Notes under the pieces: model-generated | What the model saw: the letters and a program-made list of their open reading frames with translations, nothing else | The model's database searches: none | Told to the model about the DNA's origin: nothing | Made by a program: the position numbers and the translations under genes | Shown here: piece by piece, positions 24,200 through 33,446 of the stretch | Layout: the number at the start of each line of letters is the position of its first letter | Numbering within the stretch: the first letter of the stretch is position 1 | DNA from: Palleronia pontilimi | GTDB taxonomy: Bacteria > Pseudomonadota > Alphaproteobacteria > Rhodobacterales > Rhodobacteraceae | Assembly: GCF_016412875.1 (NCBI RefSeq) | Contig: NZ_JAEKPD010000002.1 | Span: 394,353 to 458,352, forward strand | DNA: 64,000 nt | Direction of reading: 5' to 3'

Positions 24200-25096
24200 A
24201 TGGCGACTTACGCAAATCTACCGGCACCGTCCCCCGAACAGGGATTGAACCGTTACCTTCAGGAAATCCGGCGTTTTCCGATGCTGGAACCGGAGGAAGA
24301 ATTCATGCTGGCCAAGCGCTGGGTGGATCACGAAGACACCGAAGCGGCCCACAAGATGGTCACGTCGCACCTGCGGCTCGCGGCCAAGATCGCCATGGGC
24401 TACCGCGGCTACGGGCTGCCCCAGGCCGAGGTTATCTCGGAAGCGAATGTCGGCCTCATGCAGGCCGTGAAGCGGTTCGACCCCGACAAGGGTTTCCGTT
24501 TAGCGACCTATGCCATGTGGTGGATCCGGGCGTCGATCCAGGAATATATCCTGCGGTCCTGGAGCTTGGTGAAGCTCGGCACGACCAGCGCGCAGAAGAA
24601 GCTGTTTTTCAACCTGCGCAAGGCCAAGAACCGCATCGGCGCGCTCGAGGACGGCGATATGCGTCCCGAAAACGTGCAACGGATCGCCACCGACCTGGGC
24701 GTGACCGAGGCGGAAGTCGTCTCGATGAACCGGCGGATGTCGGGCGGCGACGCGTCGCTGAACGCGACGATCAGCGCGGATGGCGAAGGGTCGGCCCAAT
24801 GGCAGGACTGGCTTGAGGACGAAGATGCGGACCAGGCTTCGGATTACGCCGAGAAGGACGAACTGCAGATCCGCCGCACCCTGCTGACCAAAGCGATGGA
24901 TGTTCTGAATGACCGCGAGAAGGATATCCTGACCCAGCGCCGCTTGCAGGATCAGCCGATCACGCTGGAAGAGTTGAGCGGACAATACAACGTCAGCCGC
25001 GAACGGATCCGCCAGATCGAGGTGCGCGCCTTCGAAAAACTGCAAGAGCGCATGACCGAGCTTGCGGCCGAAAAGGGCATGCTTGAAGACGCCTGA
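24200..25096 (+). CDS. rpoH: RNA polymerase heat-shock sigma factor RpoH
   Basis: A 298-residue sigma-32 protein. Region 2 (NVGLMQAVKRFDPDKGFRLATYAMWWIRASIQEYIL) precedes the RpoH box QKKLFFNLR, unique to this group, and region 4 ends NVSRERIRQIEVRAFEKLQ. It directs transcription of chaperone and protease genes after heat or oxidative stress. GGAGG lies about 13 bases before the ATG. A strong terminator follows at 25119. Confidence 0.95.
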   Translation: MATYANLPAPSPEQGLNRYLQEIRRFPMLEPEEEFMLAKRWVDHEDTEAAHKMVTSHLRLAAKIAMGYRGYGLPQAEVISEANVGLMQAVKRFDPDKGFRLATYAMWWIRASIQEYILRSWSLVKLGTTSAQKKLFFNLRKAKNRIGALEDGDMRPENVQRIATDLGVTEAEVVSMNRRMSGGDASLNATISADGEGSAQWQDWLEDEDADQASDYAEKDELQIRRTLLTKAMDVLNDREKDILTQRRLQDQPITLEELSGQYNVSRERIRQIEVRAFEKLQERMTELAAEKGMLEDA

Positions 25097-25118
25097 TCGT
25101 CGGGACGAGACGACGACA

Positions 25119-25148
25119 GGCCGGGCCCCTCGGGGGTCCGGCCTTTTT
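25119..25148 (+). terminator. Rho-independent terminator after rpoH
   Basis: An 11-bp stem, GGCCGGGCCCC with GGGGTCCGGCC (one G-T pair), a three-base loop TCG and five T (25144-25148). Confidence 0.92.
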
Positions 25149-25206
25149 GCTGGGCGGGGACACGGACTGCCGTTAGCCTGTGCGCAATGGCACTTGGGGG
25201 CTGGGC

Positions 25207-26187
25207 ATGGGCGACATCTTGAATTTCGGTATTCTGGGCGCATCGAGCTTCGCGCTCGACCAGATGGCGCCGGCGATCCACATGGCGCGCGGGGCGCGAC
25301 TGGCGGGACTGGCGACCCGTTCGCCCGGGAAGGCGGCCCCGTTTCGCGATATCGCCCCGGACCTTGCGGTATTCGACAGCTACGATGCCTTGCTCGCATC
25401 CGACGCGATAGACGCGGTCTATATCCCGCTTCCCAATCACCTGCATCTGGACTGGAGCTTGAAGGCAATGGCGGCTGGCAGACACGTGCTCTGCGAAAAG
25501 CCGATGGCCCCGTCGGCAGAGGATTACGCGCCATTGATCGCCGCGCGGGACGCATCGGGACGGCTTGCCGCAGAAGCCTACATGATCGTGCATCACCCCC
25601 AATGGCGCATGGTCCGGGATCTGCTGGCCGACGGCACGATCGGTGATCTGCGGCACGTGAACGCGCTGTTTTGCTACAACAACGAGGACGAGCCCGAGAA
25701 TATCCGCAACCAGCGGGGTATGGGCGGCGGGGGCTTGCGCGATATCGGGGTCTATACCTTTGGCTGCACCCGTTTCGCCACGGGGCAAGAGCCGTTGCGG
25801 CTGAGCGCGCGGCTGCAGACCGAACGTGATTACGACACCTATGCCCGCATCGACGCAGAGTTTCCCGGCTTCGGGTATCAGGCAATGGTTTCCATGCGCA
25901 TGGCGCGGCATCAGTCCGTCAGCTTTCACGGCAGCGCCGGGACGATCCTGCTGAACGCGCCCTTCAACGGCGGCGCATACGACCAGGCCGAAATCACCAT
26001 CGAGCCTTCGGGGACCGAGCGGCGCGTGATCCGCTTCCCGGAGGTCAATCAATACGTCTTGCAGGTGGAAGCGTTCTGCCGCTCGGCTTCTACCGGTGAG
26101 CCCTATGATTGGCCGTTGGAGCAGGCGCGCGGCACCCAGGCCATGATCGACGCGGCCCTGAAGGGCGATCAGACTGCGACCAGCTGA
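25207..26187 (+). CDS. Gfo/Idh/MocA family oxidoreductase
   Basis: A 326-residue NAD(P)-dependent sugar or polyol dehydrogenase-type enzyme. The Rossmann segment is NFGILGASSFALDQMAPAI, and the catalytic CEKPM motif is in GRHVLCEKPMAP, with a further motif GGGGLRDIGVYTF. ATG 25207 is preferred over a GTG 27 bases upstream. Substrate unknown. Its 3' end overlaps by 19 bases the convergent RTX-type gene. Confidence 0.88.
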   Translation: MGDILNFGILGASSFALDQMAPAIHMARGARLAGLATRSPGKAAPFRDIAPDLAVFDSYDALLASDAIDAVYIPLPNHLHLDWSLKAMAAGRHVLCEKPMAPSAEDYAPLIAARDASGRLAAEAYMIVHHPQWRMVRDLLADGTIGDLRHVNALFCYNNEDEPENIRNQRGMGGGGLRDIGVYTFGCTRFATGQEPLRLSARLQTERDYDTYARIDAEFPGFGYQAMVSMRMARHQSVSFHGSAGTILLNAPFNGGAYDQAEITIEPSGTERRVIRFPEVNQYVLQVEAFCRSASTGEPYDWPLEQARGTQAMIDAALKGDQTATS

Positions 26188-27131
26188 ATATCATCGGGGC
26201 TCAGCCCGTCGCCGCCATTGACGATCGCGACCGCGGCGCCGCCGAAGATTACGGTGACGCCGCTGCCGTCCTCGAGTGGCGTCAGCGTGACCTCGCCGGG
26301 ATCTGTCCCGGCCTCGTATTCGATGCTCAGCACATCTTCGCCCAGGGTGAAATCGGTGATCCGCGGGGGTCCACTTTCAATGGCGGGATCCTGGGCCTGC
26401 TGGGCCACGTATTCGTCCACGACAAAGGCGTCCACGCCCGCGCCGCCCGTGGCCACGTCGTCGCTTCCAAGGATCAGCCTGTCGTCGCCGTCGCCGCCGT
26501 CCAGCGTGTCGTCCAGATCGATATCGACCGTGCGCGAGCGCGTGGTGTCATCGTAAAGACCGTTCAGCGTGTCGTTGCCCGCGCCGCCCAGCAGCGTGTC
26601 GCTGCCTTCGCCGCCGTTCAGGATATCGGCGCCGTCGCCGCCATCCAGCAGGTCCTGATCCTTGCCGCCCGACAGGGTGTCGTCGCCCGCGCCCCCGGTT
26701 AGGCTGTCGTCGCCGGACTCGCCTAAGGCGCGGTCGTTGCCCGCATCGCCCGCGATGGTGTCGTCGCCGAAGCCGCCCAACCCGGTGTCATCGCCGTCGC
26801 CCAGGCTCACCAGATCATCGCCCACCCGCGCCAGCACGCTGTCATCGCCCGCACCGGCCGCGATGGTGTCGTCGAAGATCGTGGCATCCAGCGTATCGTC
26901 GCCGCCCAGAAGCTGGAAATTCCCCGGCGCATCATCGTCGGCAAGGATGTCGTCCGGCCCCTCGGTCCCGAAGATATCCCGGATCGGGGGCGTGGTCTGG
27001 GGCGTATCGGCGACACTGTCATCCTCGTCGTCATCGGACGACGAGAACAGATCGCCGATATCCAGAAAGCTCGAGCCGAAGACGGCCGCGAACAGCGCGG
27101 CATTGCCCACGAAAAGCGGATCGAACAACAT
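26169..27131 (-). CDS. RTX-type calcium-binding repeat protein
   Basis: A 320-residue very acidic protein without a Sec signal. Residues about 74-190 are built of nonapeptide repeats of the hemolysin-type GGxGxDxxx pattern (GGAGDDTLSGGKDQDLL, GGAGNDTLNG), which form a calcium-bound parallel beta-roll. The last 80 residues (FTLGEDVLSIEY ... LSPDDIQLVAV) resemble the C-terminal secretion region of type I-exported proteins. No type I exporter is nearby. The mRNA leader holds an inverted repeat covering the ribosome-binding site (27140-27179). Confidence 0.88.
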   Translation of the reverse strand: MLFDPLFVGNAALFAAVFGSSFLDIGDLFSSSDDDEDDSVADTPQTTPPIRDIFGTEGPDDILADDDAPGNFQLLGGDDTLDATIFDDTIAAGAGDDSVLARVGDDLVSLGDGDDTGLGGFGDDTIAGDAGNDRALGESGDDSLTGGAGDDTLSGGKDQDLLDGGDGADILNGGEGSDTLLGGAGNDTLNGLYDDTTRSRTVDIDLDDTLDGGDGDDRLILGSDDVATGGAGVDAFVVDEYVAQQAQDPAIESGPPRITDFTLGEDVLSIEYEAGTDPGEVTLTPLEDGSGVTVIFGGAAVAIVNGGDGLSPDDIQLVAV

Positions 27132-27139
27132 TTTGGTGC

Positions 27140-27179
27140 CCTTGTTTCGAATACTCAGACAGTTTTATCCGAAACAAGG
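27140..27179 (-). promoter_or_regulatory. Inverted repeat covering RTX gene ribosome-binding site
   Basis: CCTTGTTTCG (27140-27149) and CGAAACAAGG (27170-27179) are perfect complements, 10 bp, 20 bases apart. On the transcribed strand the second arm contains the AAGGG that serves as the Shine-Dalgarno, 8 bases before the ATG. Folding would hide this site; alternatively a protein dimer could bind the DNA. Confidence 0.65.
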
Positions 27180-27215
27180 TTTACAGACCCTTTATGGCAC
27201 GAAAGGGACCGGAAT

Positions 27216-29036
27216 TCAGTCTTCCATGGACTCCAATTCGTCGATCATGGCTTCGATCATCGACAAGCCCTTCTGCCAGAACGCCGGGTCCGTCGCGTCC
27301 AGCCCGAACGGCTTCAGAAGCTCCGAATGATGCTTCGAGCCGCCGGCTTTCAGCATGTCGAAATACTTGTCCTGGAAGTCCGGCGTCCCGTCCCGATAGG
27401 CCGCGTAAAGCGCGTTCACCAGCCCGTCGCCGAAGGCATAGGCATAGACGTAGAACGGCGAGTGGACGAAATGGGGAATGTAGCTCCAGAAGGTTTGGTA
27501 GTCGTCCATGAAATCGAACGCGGGCCCCAGGCTTTCGGCCTGCACGCTCATCCACAGCGCGTTGATGGCATCGGGCGTCAACTCGCCGTTGCGGCGGGCG
27601 GCGTGCAGCTTGCATTCGAAATCGTAGAACGCGATTTGCCGGACGACCGTGTTGATCATGTCCTCGACCTTGCCCGCCAGCAGAACCTTGCGCTCGGCCT
27701 GGTCCTTCGCACCCGCCAGCAGCTTCTGGAAGGTCAGCATCTCGCCGAAGACCGATGCGGTTTCGGCCAGCGTCAGCGGGGTCGAGGCCAGCATTTCGCC
27801 CTGGGCGGCGGCCAGGCGTTGGTGCACGCCATGGCCCAGTTCATGGGCCAGCGTCATCACATCGCGCGGTTTGCCAAGGTAGTTCAGCATGACGTAAGGA
27901 TGCACATCCGTCACCGTGGGGTGCGCGAAGGCCCCGGGCGCTTTGCCGGGGGTTACGGCCGCGTCGATCCAGCCCTTGTCGAAGAACGGCTCAGCCAGCT
28001 CCGCCAGCTGCGGTGAGAAGTCGCCGTAAGCATCCATCACCATGCCGCGCGCGGCGGGCCAGTCGATCACCCGGTCGCTGTCCATGGGAAGTGGCGCGTT
28101 GCGGTCCCAGACCTGCATCCGGTCGAGCCCAAGCCACTTGCGCTTCAGCTCGTAGTAGCGGTGCGACAGGCGCGGGTAGGCGTCGACGACCGCGTTGCGC
28201 AGCGCCTCGACCACCTCGGGCTCAACGTCGTTGGACAGGTGACGCCCGGTCTGTGGAGTGGGCATCTTGCGCCAGCGATCCTCGACCTCCTTCTCTTTGA
28301 CCAGCGTATTATGAACGCGCGCGAAGGTTTTGACGTTGCTGGCAAAAACCTCGCCCAGCGCGCGGGCCGCGGCTTCACGCCGGTCACGATCGCGGTCGGT
28401 CAGCAGGTTCAGCGTGGCCTCGATGCCCAGCGGTTCGCCGTCGACGTCGAAGGTCAGTCCGGCGATGGTCTCGTCGAAGAGCTTGTTCCACGCGGTCGCG
28501 CCCACCACCGACTGGTCGTGCAGAAACTGTTCCAACTCGTCGCTCAACTGGTAGGGCCGCATGGCGCGCAGCCGGTCGAAGACGGGCTTGTAGCGCGCGA
28601 TCTGGTCATTGGCCGCGAAGACCGCGTCGAGCTGGTCGTCGGGGATGCGGTTGATTTCGAGGCTGAAGAACACTAGCGGCGTCGTGAAGCCGGTGATCTT
28701 GTCCTGGCAATCGCTCAGGAACGCCGCGCGCTCGGCGTCGGTGGTCTGCTGGTAATAGCGCAGCCCCGCGAAGGACATGATGCGCCCGCCGATGCCTTCG
28801 ATCTTCTCGTACCGCGCGATGCATTCCAGCCAGCCATCGGCGTTCAGGTCGGCAAGCTTGCCTTGGTAATCGGCAGCGAAATCTGCGCAAGCGCCCTCGA
28901 GCCAGGCCATGTCGCGGGTCAGCTCCGGCGCGTCGGTGGCGGTGTAAAGATCCGTCAGATCCCACTCGGGCAGATCGCCCAGATCTTTGCCCTTGGCGGG
29001 TGCGGCGGCATCGAAGACGGGGCGGGGGAAGAACAT
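27216..29036 (-). CDS. pepF: M3 family oligoendopeptidase (PepF-like)
   Basis: A 606-residue cytoplasmic zinc metallopeptidase that cuts short peptides. The zinc site is HELGH (His398, Glu399, His402), with the third ligand probably Glu in LAETASVFGEM. Length is normal for the family. ATG 29036 begins MFFPRPVFDA; the frame remains open upstream only because of overlap with the ligase region. The gap to the ligase gene upstream is about 110 bases. Confidence 0.92.
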   Translation of the reverse strand: MFFPRPVFDAAAPAKGKDLGDLPEWDLTDLYTATDAPELTRDMAWLEGACADFAADYQGKLADLNADGWLECIARYEKIEGIGGRIMSFAGLRYYQQTTDAERAAFLSDCQDKITGFTTPLVFFSLEINRIPDDQLDAVFAANDQIARYKPVFDRLRAMRPYQLSDELEQFLHDQSVVGATAWNKLFDETIAGLTFDVDGEPLGIEATLNLLTDRDRDRREAAARALGEVFASNVKTFARVHNTLVKEKEVEDRWRKMPTPQTGRHLSNDVEPEVVEALRNAVVDAYPRLSHRYYELKRKWLGLDRMQVWDRNAPLPMDSDRVIDWPAARGMVMDAYGDFSPQLAELAEPFFDKGWIDAAVTPGKAPGAFAHPTVTDVHPYVMLNYLGKPRDVMTLAHELGHGVHQRLAAAQGEMLASTPLTLAETASVFGEMLTFQKLLAGAKDQAERKVLLAGKVEDMINTVVRQIAFYDFECKLHAARRNGELTPDAINALWMSVQAESLGPAFDFMDDYQTFWSYIPHFVHSPFYVYAYAFGDGLVNALYAAYRDGTPDFQDKYFDMLKAGGSKHHSELLKPFGLDATDPAFWQKGLSMIEAMIDELESMED

Positions 29037-29149
29037 GCAGGGCTCCTGGCGAATTGGCGTCCGGTCAGACATATGGGCTCGGGGCACGGGGCGAAAGGGG
29101 TTCGCTTGCACCGGGCGGCCAAGGCGGTTGGCGTCGAAGCACCCGCCGG

Positions 29150-30754
29150 TCAGCCGTAGGCCGCCAACATATCCTTCAGGTCGGCAAGCGTGTTGGCTTC
29201 CGAGAGCGGCTTGTCCTGGCGCCATCGGCTCATCCGCGGGAAGCGCAGTGCGACGCCGGACTTGTGGCGGGGGCTTTCCTGGATGCCTTCGAAGGCGATT
29301 TCGAACACGTGCTCGGGACGAACCTGGCGCACGGGGCCGTAACGCTCCAGCGTGTTCTTGCGCACCCAAGCGGTGATCTTGCGGAACTCGGCGTCGGTCA
29401 GACCCGAATACGCCTTGGTAAACGGCACCAATGCATCGCCGTCCCACACCGCGAAGGTGAAATCGGTGAACAGGTTGGCGCGCCGCCCGTGGCCTTGCTG
29501 GGCATAGATCATCACCGCGTCGATGGTCAGCGGATCGACCTTCCACTTCCACCAGTCGCCTTTCTTGCGCCCGTCGCGGTAGGGGCTGTCGCGCCGCTTC
29601 AGCATGATCCCTTCGCTGGCGTGATCCCGCGACGCGTCGCGCGCCTCTGCGAGCTGCTCCCAGTCGTCGAAGCGAACCAGGGGCGACACGCGCATGGGCA
29701 TGGCATCCGGCACGGACTTGGCGATTTGTTCCAGCAGATCGCGGCGCTCGGCGAAGGGGCGCGCGCGGATGTCGGTGCCCTGCCATTCCAGCAGGTCATA
29801 GGCGTAAAGGATCACCGGCGCCTCGGTCAGCAGCTTCTTCGGCACAGTCTTGCGCCCGATCCGCTTTTGCAGCGCGTTGAAGGGCAGGGGGCGCTCGTCC
29901 CGCCAGGCCAGGACCTCGCCGTCGATCACGGTGCCGGGCGGGACGTGGTCGATCAGGCGCGCGAGCTCGGGGAAACGATCGGTCATCAGCTCTTCGCCGC
30001 GCGACCACAGGTAATGGTTGGCACCCCGCAGGATCAGCTGGCCGCGGATGCCGTCCCACTTGCGCTCGGCGGCCCAGTCGGCGGGTGGCGTCTCCAGCGT
30101 TTCGGGTCCCCCGTCGAGCTGGTAGGCTAGGTAGAATGGATAGGGTTTCGACAGGTCCGCTTCGGGATCGTGGGTCAGGATCAGGGACTCGAAACTGGTC
30201 GTGTCGGGATGCCAGTCGCCCATCAGCCGGTGCGCCAGGTCCGGCTCGTCGATGCCGGTGGCGCGGCTCAGGGCGCGGGTCATCAGCTTCTGGCTGACCC
30301 CCATGCGAAAGCCGCCGGTGATCAGCTTGTTGAAGACGAATCGCTCGGTCTTGGGCAGTTGGTCCCAGATATCCAGGATGCGCGCGCGCTTTTCGTCGTC
30401 TTCAAGGCCCGCCAGGGCGCGGATCTCGTCGATCCAGTGGGTCAGGGTTTGGTCCGTGTCGCGCGCCGCGTCCGGCAGGATCAGCGCGATGGTCTCGGCC
30501 AGGTCGCCCACGATGGGGTAGCATTCCTCGAAGAGCCACAGCGGCAGCCCGGCGCGGTCGGCCGCCCATTCGCGCAGCCGGGTGGCGATGACGGTCCGTT
30601 TCGGACGCCGCCCCGACAGAAGGGCGATGGTCCAGAGCTTGTCGTGTTCCGGCGCTTCGGCGAAATAGCTGGCCAGCGCGTCGACCTTCAGCGTGGTCTT
30701 CGTCGTCTGGTCGAGCGCGGTGAAGAGGGCAGCGAACCGTTTCACGTCCGGCAC
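29150..30754 (-). CDS. ATP-dependent DNA ligase, damage-response type
   Basis: A 534-residue ligase: N-terminal DNA-binding domain, adenylation domain with motif I KWDG (Lys232 would carry AMP), later motifs IDGEVLAW and EGIMLKRRDSPY, and an OB-fold domain. It matches the bacterial ligase group that accompanies a metallo-beta-lactamase exonuclease, called cisplatin-damage-response ligase in families. Start is GTG 30754. The exonuclease gene is directly upstream on the same strand; the DEXH helicase and PdeM phosphodiesterase often found with it are not here. Confidence 0.9.
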   Translation of the reverse strand: MPDVKRFAALFTALDQTTKTTLKVDALASYFAEAPEHDKLWTIALLSGRRPKRTVIATRLREWAADRAGLPLWLFEECYPIVGDLAETIALILPDAARDTDQTLTHWIDEIRALAGLEDDEKRARILDIWDQLPKTERFVFNKLITGGFRMGVSQKLMTRALSRATGIDEPDLAHRLMGDWHPDTTSFESLILTHDPEADLSKPYPFYLAYQLDGGPETLETPPADWAAERKWDGIRGQLILRGANHYLWSRGEELMTDRFPELARLIDHVPPGTVIDGEVLAWRDERPLPFNALQKRIGRKTVPKKLLTEAPVILYAYDLLEWQGTDIRARPFAERRDLLEQIAKSVPDAMPMRVSPLVRFDDWEQLAEARDASRDHASEGIMLKRRDSPYRDGRKKGDWWKWKVDPLTIDAVMIYAQQGHGRRANLFTDFTFAVWDGDALVPFTKAYSGLTDAEFRKITAWVRKNTLERYGPVRQVRPEHVFEIAFEGIQESPRHKSGVALRFPRMSRWRQDKPLSEANTLADLKDMLAAYG

Positions 30755-30785
30755 CCTATTTTTCGGCGAAAAATCGTCCCCCCGG

Positions 30786-31805
30786 TCATGCCGCGTCCTC
30801 GGGCTCGTCGCGGTCCAGGCTTTCGCCTTCGTACTCGGTTTCGACGATGGCCGCGTCGTAGCCCTGGTCTTCCAGCCAGCGCCGGAAGATCGAGGTGTAG
30901 CCGTGGGTGACGAATATCCGCTCGGCCCCGGTTTCGCGGATCGCCGTATTCAGCCCGTCCCAATCCGCATGATCCGAGATCACGAAGCCCCGATCCGCCG
31001 CGCGCCGTCGCCGCACGCCGCGCAGCGCCATCCATCCGCTGGCGAAGGCGGTCGAAGACCGGCCGAACCTGCGCGCCCAGGGGGTGCCCAGCGCCGAAGG
31101 CGTGGCCACCACCAACGCGCCCTTGATGGATTTCAGGTCCGTGTCGGGCGTCACCCGGATCGTGTCGGGCAACGAGATGCCTTGCGCGCGCATCACCGCA
31201 TTTGTGTTTTCCACGGCGCCATGGGTCAGGATCGGTCCGATGTCTGGGTCGACACTTGTCAGCAGGCGCTGTGCCTTGCCCAGCGCGTAGGCGCCAATGA
31301 TCGACGTCTTGCCGTCGGCCGCGTTCTTGCGCCACCACGCGTTCAGATCGGCGCGCACATCGGCTTCGGGGGCCCACTTGAACACCGGCAGCCCGAACGT
31401 GCATTCGGTGATGAAGGCGTGGCAGGCCACCGGCTCGAACGGCTCGGACAGGCCATCGGGGCTGACCTTGTAATCGCCCGACACCACCCAGACCTCGCCG
31501 CGATGCGCGACCCGGATCTGCGCGGATCCCGGCACGTGGCCCGCAGGATGAAAGCTGACCTCGACCCCGCCCACGTCACGAGTCTCGCCGTAGCGTACGG
31601 TATCGATCGCGATATCGCCCAGGCGGTGGCGCATCACCGGCGCGGCCGCGTCGGTCGCCAGGTAGCGGCCCATGCCGGGGCGCGAATGGTCGGCGTGGCC
31701 ATGGGTAATCAACGCCCGGTCCACGGGGCGCCAGGGATCGATGTAGAAATCCCCCCGCGCGCAGTAGATGCCGCGGTCGGTGAAGCTGAGAAGCGGGTCG
31801 GCCAT
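30786..31805 (-). CDS. Ligase-associated exonuclease, metallo-beta-lactamase fold
   Basis: A 339-residue enzyme of the beta-CASP/metallo-beta-lactamase type. The first metal-binding motif is ITHGHADHS (His35, His37, Asp39, His40), others are PAGHVPGSAQ, SGDYK and the C-terminal VISDHADW and VTHGYTS. It is expected to trim DNA ends before the adjacent ligase seals them. ATG 31805 is chosen; the upstream frame is not protein-like. The end of this gene is 31 bases from the ligase GTG. Confidence 0.9.
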   Translation of the reverse strand: MADPLLSFTDRGIYCARGDFYIDPWRPVDRALITHGHADHSRPGMGRYLATDAAAPVMRHRLGDIAIDTVRYGETRDVGGVEVSFHPAGHVPGSAQIRVAHRGEVWVVSGDYKVSPDGLSEPFEPVACHAFITECTFGLPVFKWAPEADVRADLNAWWRKNAADGKTSIIGAYALGKAQRLLTSVDPDIGPILTHGAVENTNAVMRAQGISLPDTIRVTPDTDLKSIKGALVVATPSALGTPWARRFGRSSTAFASGWMALRGVRRRRAADRGFVISDHADWDGLNTAIRETGAERIFVTHGYTSIFRRWLEDQGYDAAIVETEYEGESLDRDEPEDAA

Positions 31806-32026
31806 GCCCCTGAGGTAAGGCGCAGCGGACGCATTCCAAGATGGGCGTATCGGGCGCATCTTGCGCTGGGGCTTGGGCGTTTGCAGAAAGGGGAAGCAGG
31901 GCGACGTTGCCCGGTGCCGCAATCTTGGGCATGTTGCCCATCGGGGTCGCGCGGGCTCGTCCGATTGGTTGCGCCTGCCCCCAACGCCCCTAGGATGGCG
32001 GCGACCGATCAAAGGATCTCCACACG
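31806..32026. other. Divergent promoter region, exonuclease versus ATP-grasp genes
   Basis: A 221-base divergent gap that should hold promoters for both directions. No operator could be identified with confidence. GATC-rich bases and an AAAGGA ribosome-binding site immediately precede the ATP-grasp start. Confidence 0.4.
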
Positions 32027-33442
32027 ATGGCCGACAACTTCAACGAGATGTACGAAAACGGAACGGTGCGCCCGCCTTACCAGGGGCTCGAGGCCTGGGC
32101 CCGCGACATGCCCGCCGATCTCCGCGGCATGAAGCAGTCCGAGGCCGAGGCCCTGTTCCGCCGCATCGGCATAACCTTCGCCGTTTATGGCGAAGGGGGA
32201 AGTCCAGACCGCCTGATCCCGTTCGACATGTTTCCGCGCGTCTTCTCGGCCGATGAATGGGCGCGACTGGAGCGCGGGATCAAGCAGCGCGCCCGCGCGC
32301 TGAACGCCTTCCTTTCGGATATGTACAACCGCGGCGAGATGGTGCGGGCGGGCAAGATCCCGGCCCATCTGGTTTATCAGAACGACGCCTACGAGATCGC
32401 GGTGGCGGGCTTCACCCCGCCCGGCGGCGTCTTCAGCCATATCGTGGGCATCGACCTGGTCTGCACGGGGCCGGGCGAGTTCTTCGTGCTGGAAGACAAT
32501 TGCCGCACGCCCTCGGGTGTCAGCTACATGCTGCAGAACCGCGAGATCATGATGCGGATGTTTCCGCAGCTGTTCCAACAGAACCGCATCGCGCCTGTCG
32601 AGAACTACCCGACCTTGCTGAAAAAGACCCTGGCCTCGGTCGCGCCGAAGAAATGCGACGGCGATCCGCGCGTGGTGATCCTGACCCCGGGCAGCTACAA
32701 CAGCGCCTATTACGAGCACAGCTTCCTTGCCGACATGATGGGGGTCGAGCTGGTAGAGGGGCACGACCTGTTCGTGGCCGGTGATTTCGTCTGGATGCGC
32801 ACCACCGAGGGTCCGAAAAAGGTGGACGTGATCTATCGCCGCCTCGACGACGCGTTCATCGACCCGTTGTGTTTCCGGCCCGACAGCATGCTGGGCGTGC
32901 CTGGCTTGATGAACGTCTATCGCTCGGGCGGGGTCTCGATCGCCAGCGCGCCCGGCGCGGGCGTGGCCGACGACAAGGCGATCTACACCTACGTGCCCGA
33001 GATGATCCGGTTCTACCTGGGCGAAGAGCCGATCCTGAAGAACGTGCCGACCTACCAGTGCGCCAAGGCCAATGACTGCCAATACGTGCTGGAAAACCTG
33101 CCCGAGCTGGTGGTGAAGGAAGTGCACGGCTCGGGCGGTTACGGGATGCTGGTGGGCCCGAAATCCACCAAGTCGGAAATCGAGGCCTTCGACGCCAAGA
33201 TCCGCGAGAATCCGGAAAATTACATCGCCCAGCCGACGCTGAGCCTGTCGAGTTGCCCGACCTTCGTCGACGAAGGCGTGGCGCCACGACACGTGGACCT
33301 GCGGCCCTATTGCCTGGTGGGCCAGGACGTGAACCTGGTGCCCGGCGGTCTGACGCGGGTGGCCATGACGGAAGGCTCGCTGGTGGTGAACTCGTCCCAG
33401 GGCGGCGGCGTGAAGGACACTTGGGTCATGGTGGGGAACTAG
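32027..33442 (+). CDS. Circularly permuted ATP-grasp protein of the Anbu operon
   Basis: A 471-residue protein of the circularly permuted ATP-grasp family (DUF404/DUF407 type). Recognisable conserved stretches include ALNAFLSDMYN, FFVLEDNCRTPSGVSYM, KEVHGSGGYGMLVGP, IAQPTLSLS and the metal/ATP-binding VDLRPY. ATP-grasp enzymes form amide bonds through an acyl phosphate, so an amidoligase role is expected; the substrate is unknown. It is the first gene of a four-gene unit: the alpha-E gene begins 4 bases after its stop. Confidence 0.9.
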   Translation: MADNFNEMYENGTVRPPYQGLEAWARDMPADLRGMKQSEAEALFRRIGITFAVYGEGGSPDRLIPFDMFPRVFSADEWARLERGIKQRARALNAFLSDMYNRGEMVRAGKIPAHLVYQNDAYEIAVAGFTPPGGVFSHIVGIDLVCTGPGEFFVLEDNCRTPSGVSYMLQNREIMMRMFPQLFQQNRIAPVENYPTLLKKTLASVAPKKCDGDPRVVILTPGSYNSAYYEHSFLADMMGVELVEGHDLFVAGDFVWMRTTEGPKKVDVIYRRLDDAFIDPLCFRPDSMLGVPGLMNVYRSGGVSIASAPGAGVADDKAIYTYVPEMIRFYLGEEPILKNVPTYQCAKANDCQYVLENLPELVVKEVHGSGGYGMLVGPKSTKSEIEAFDAKIRENPENYIAQPTLSLSSCPTFVDEGVAPRHVDLRPYCLVGQDVNLVPGGLTRVAMTEGSLVVNSSQGGGVKDTWVMVGN

Positions 33443-33446
33443 GACA

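Noticed and set aside
26480..26900. Short repeats that could suggest a CRISPR array
   Set aside because: They are in-frame codons of the RTX nonapeptide repeats, without constant repeat and unique spacers.
27189..27208. CCCTTT/AAAGGG hairpin as terminator of the peptidase gene
   Set aside because: Only 6 bp with half A-T pairs and no U run on the transcribed strand.
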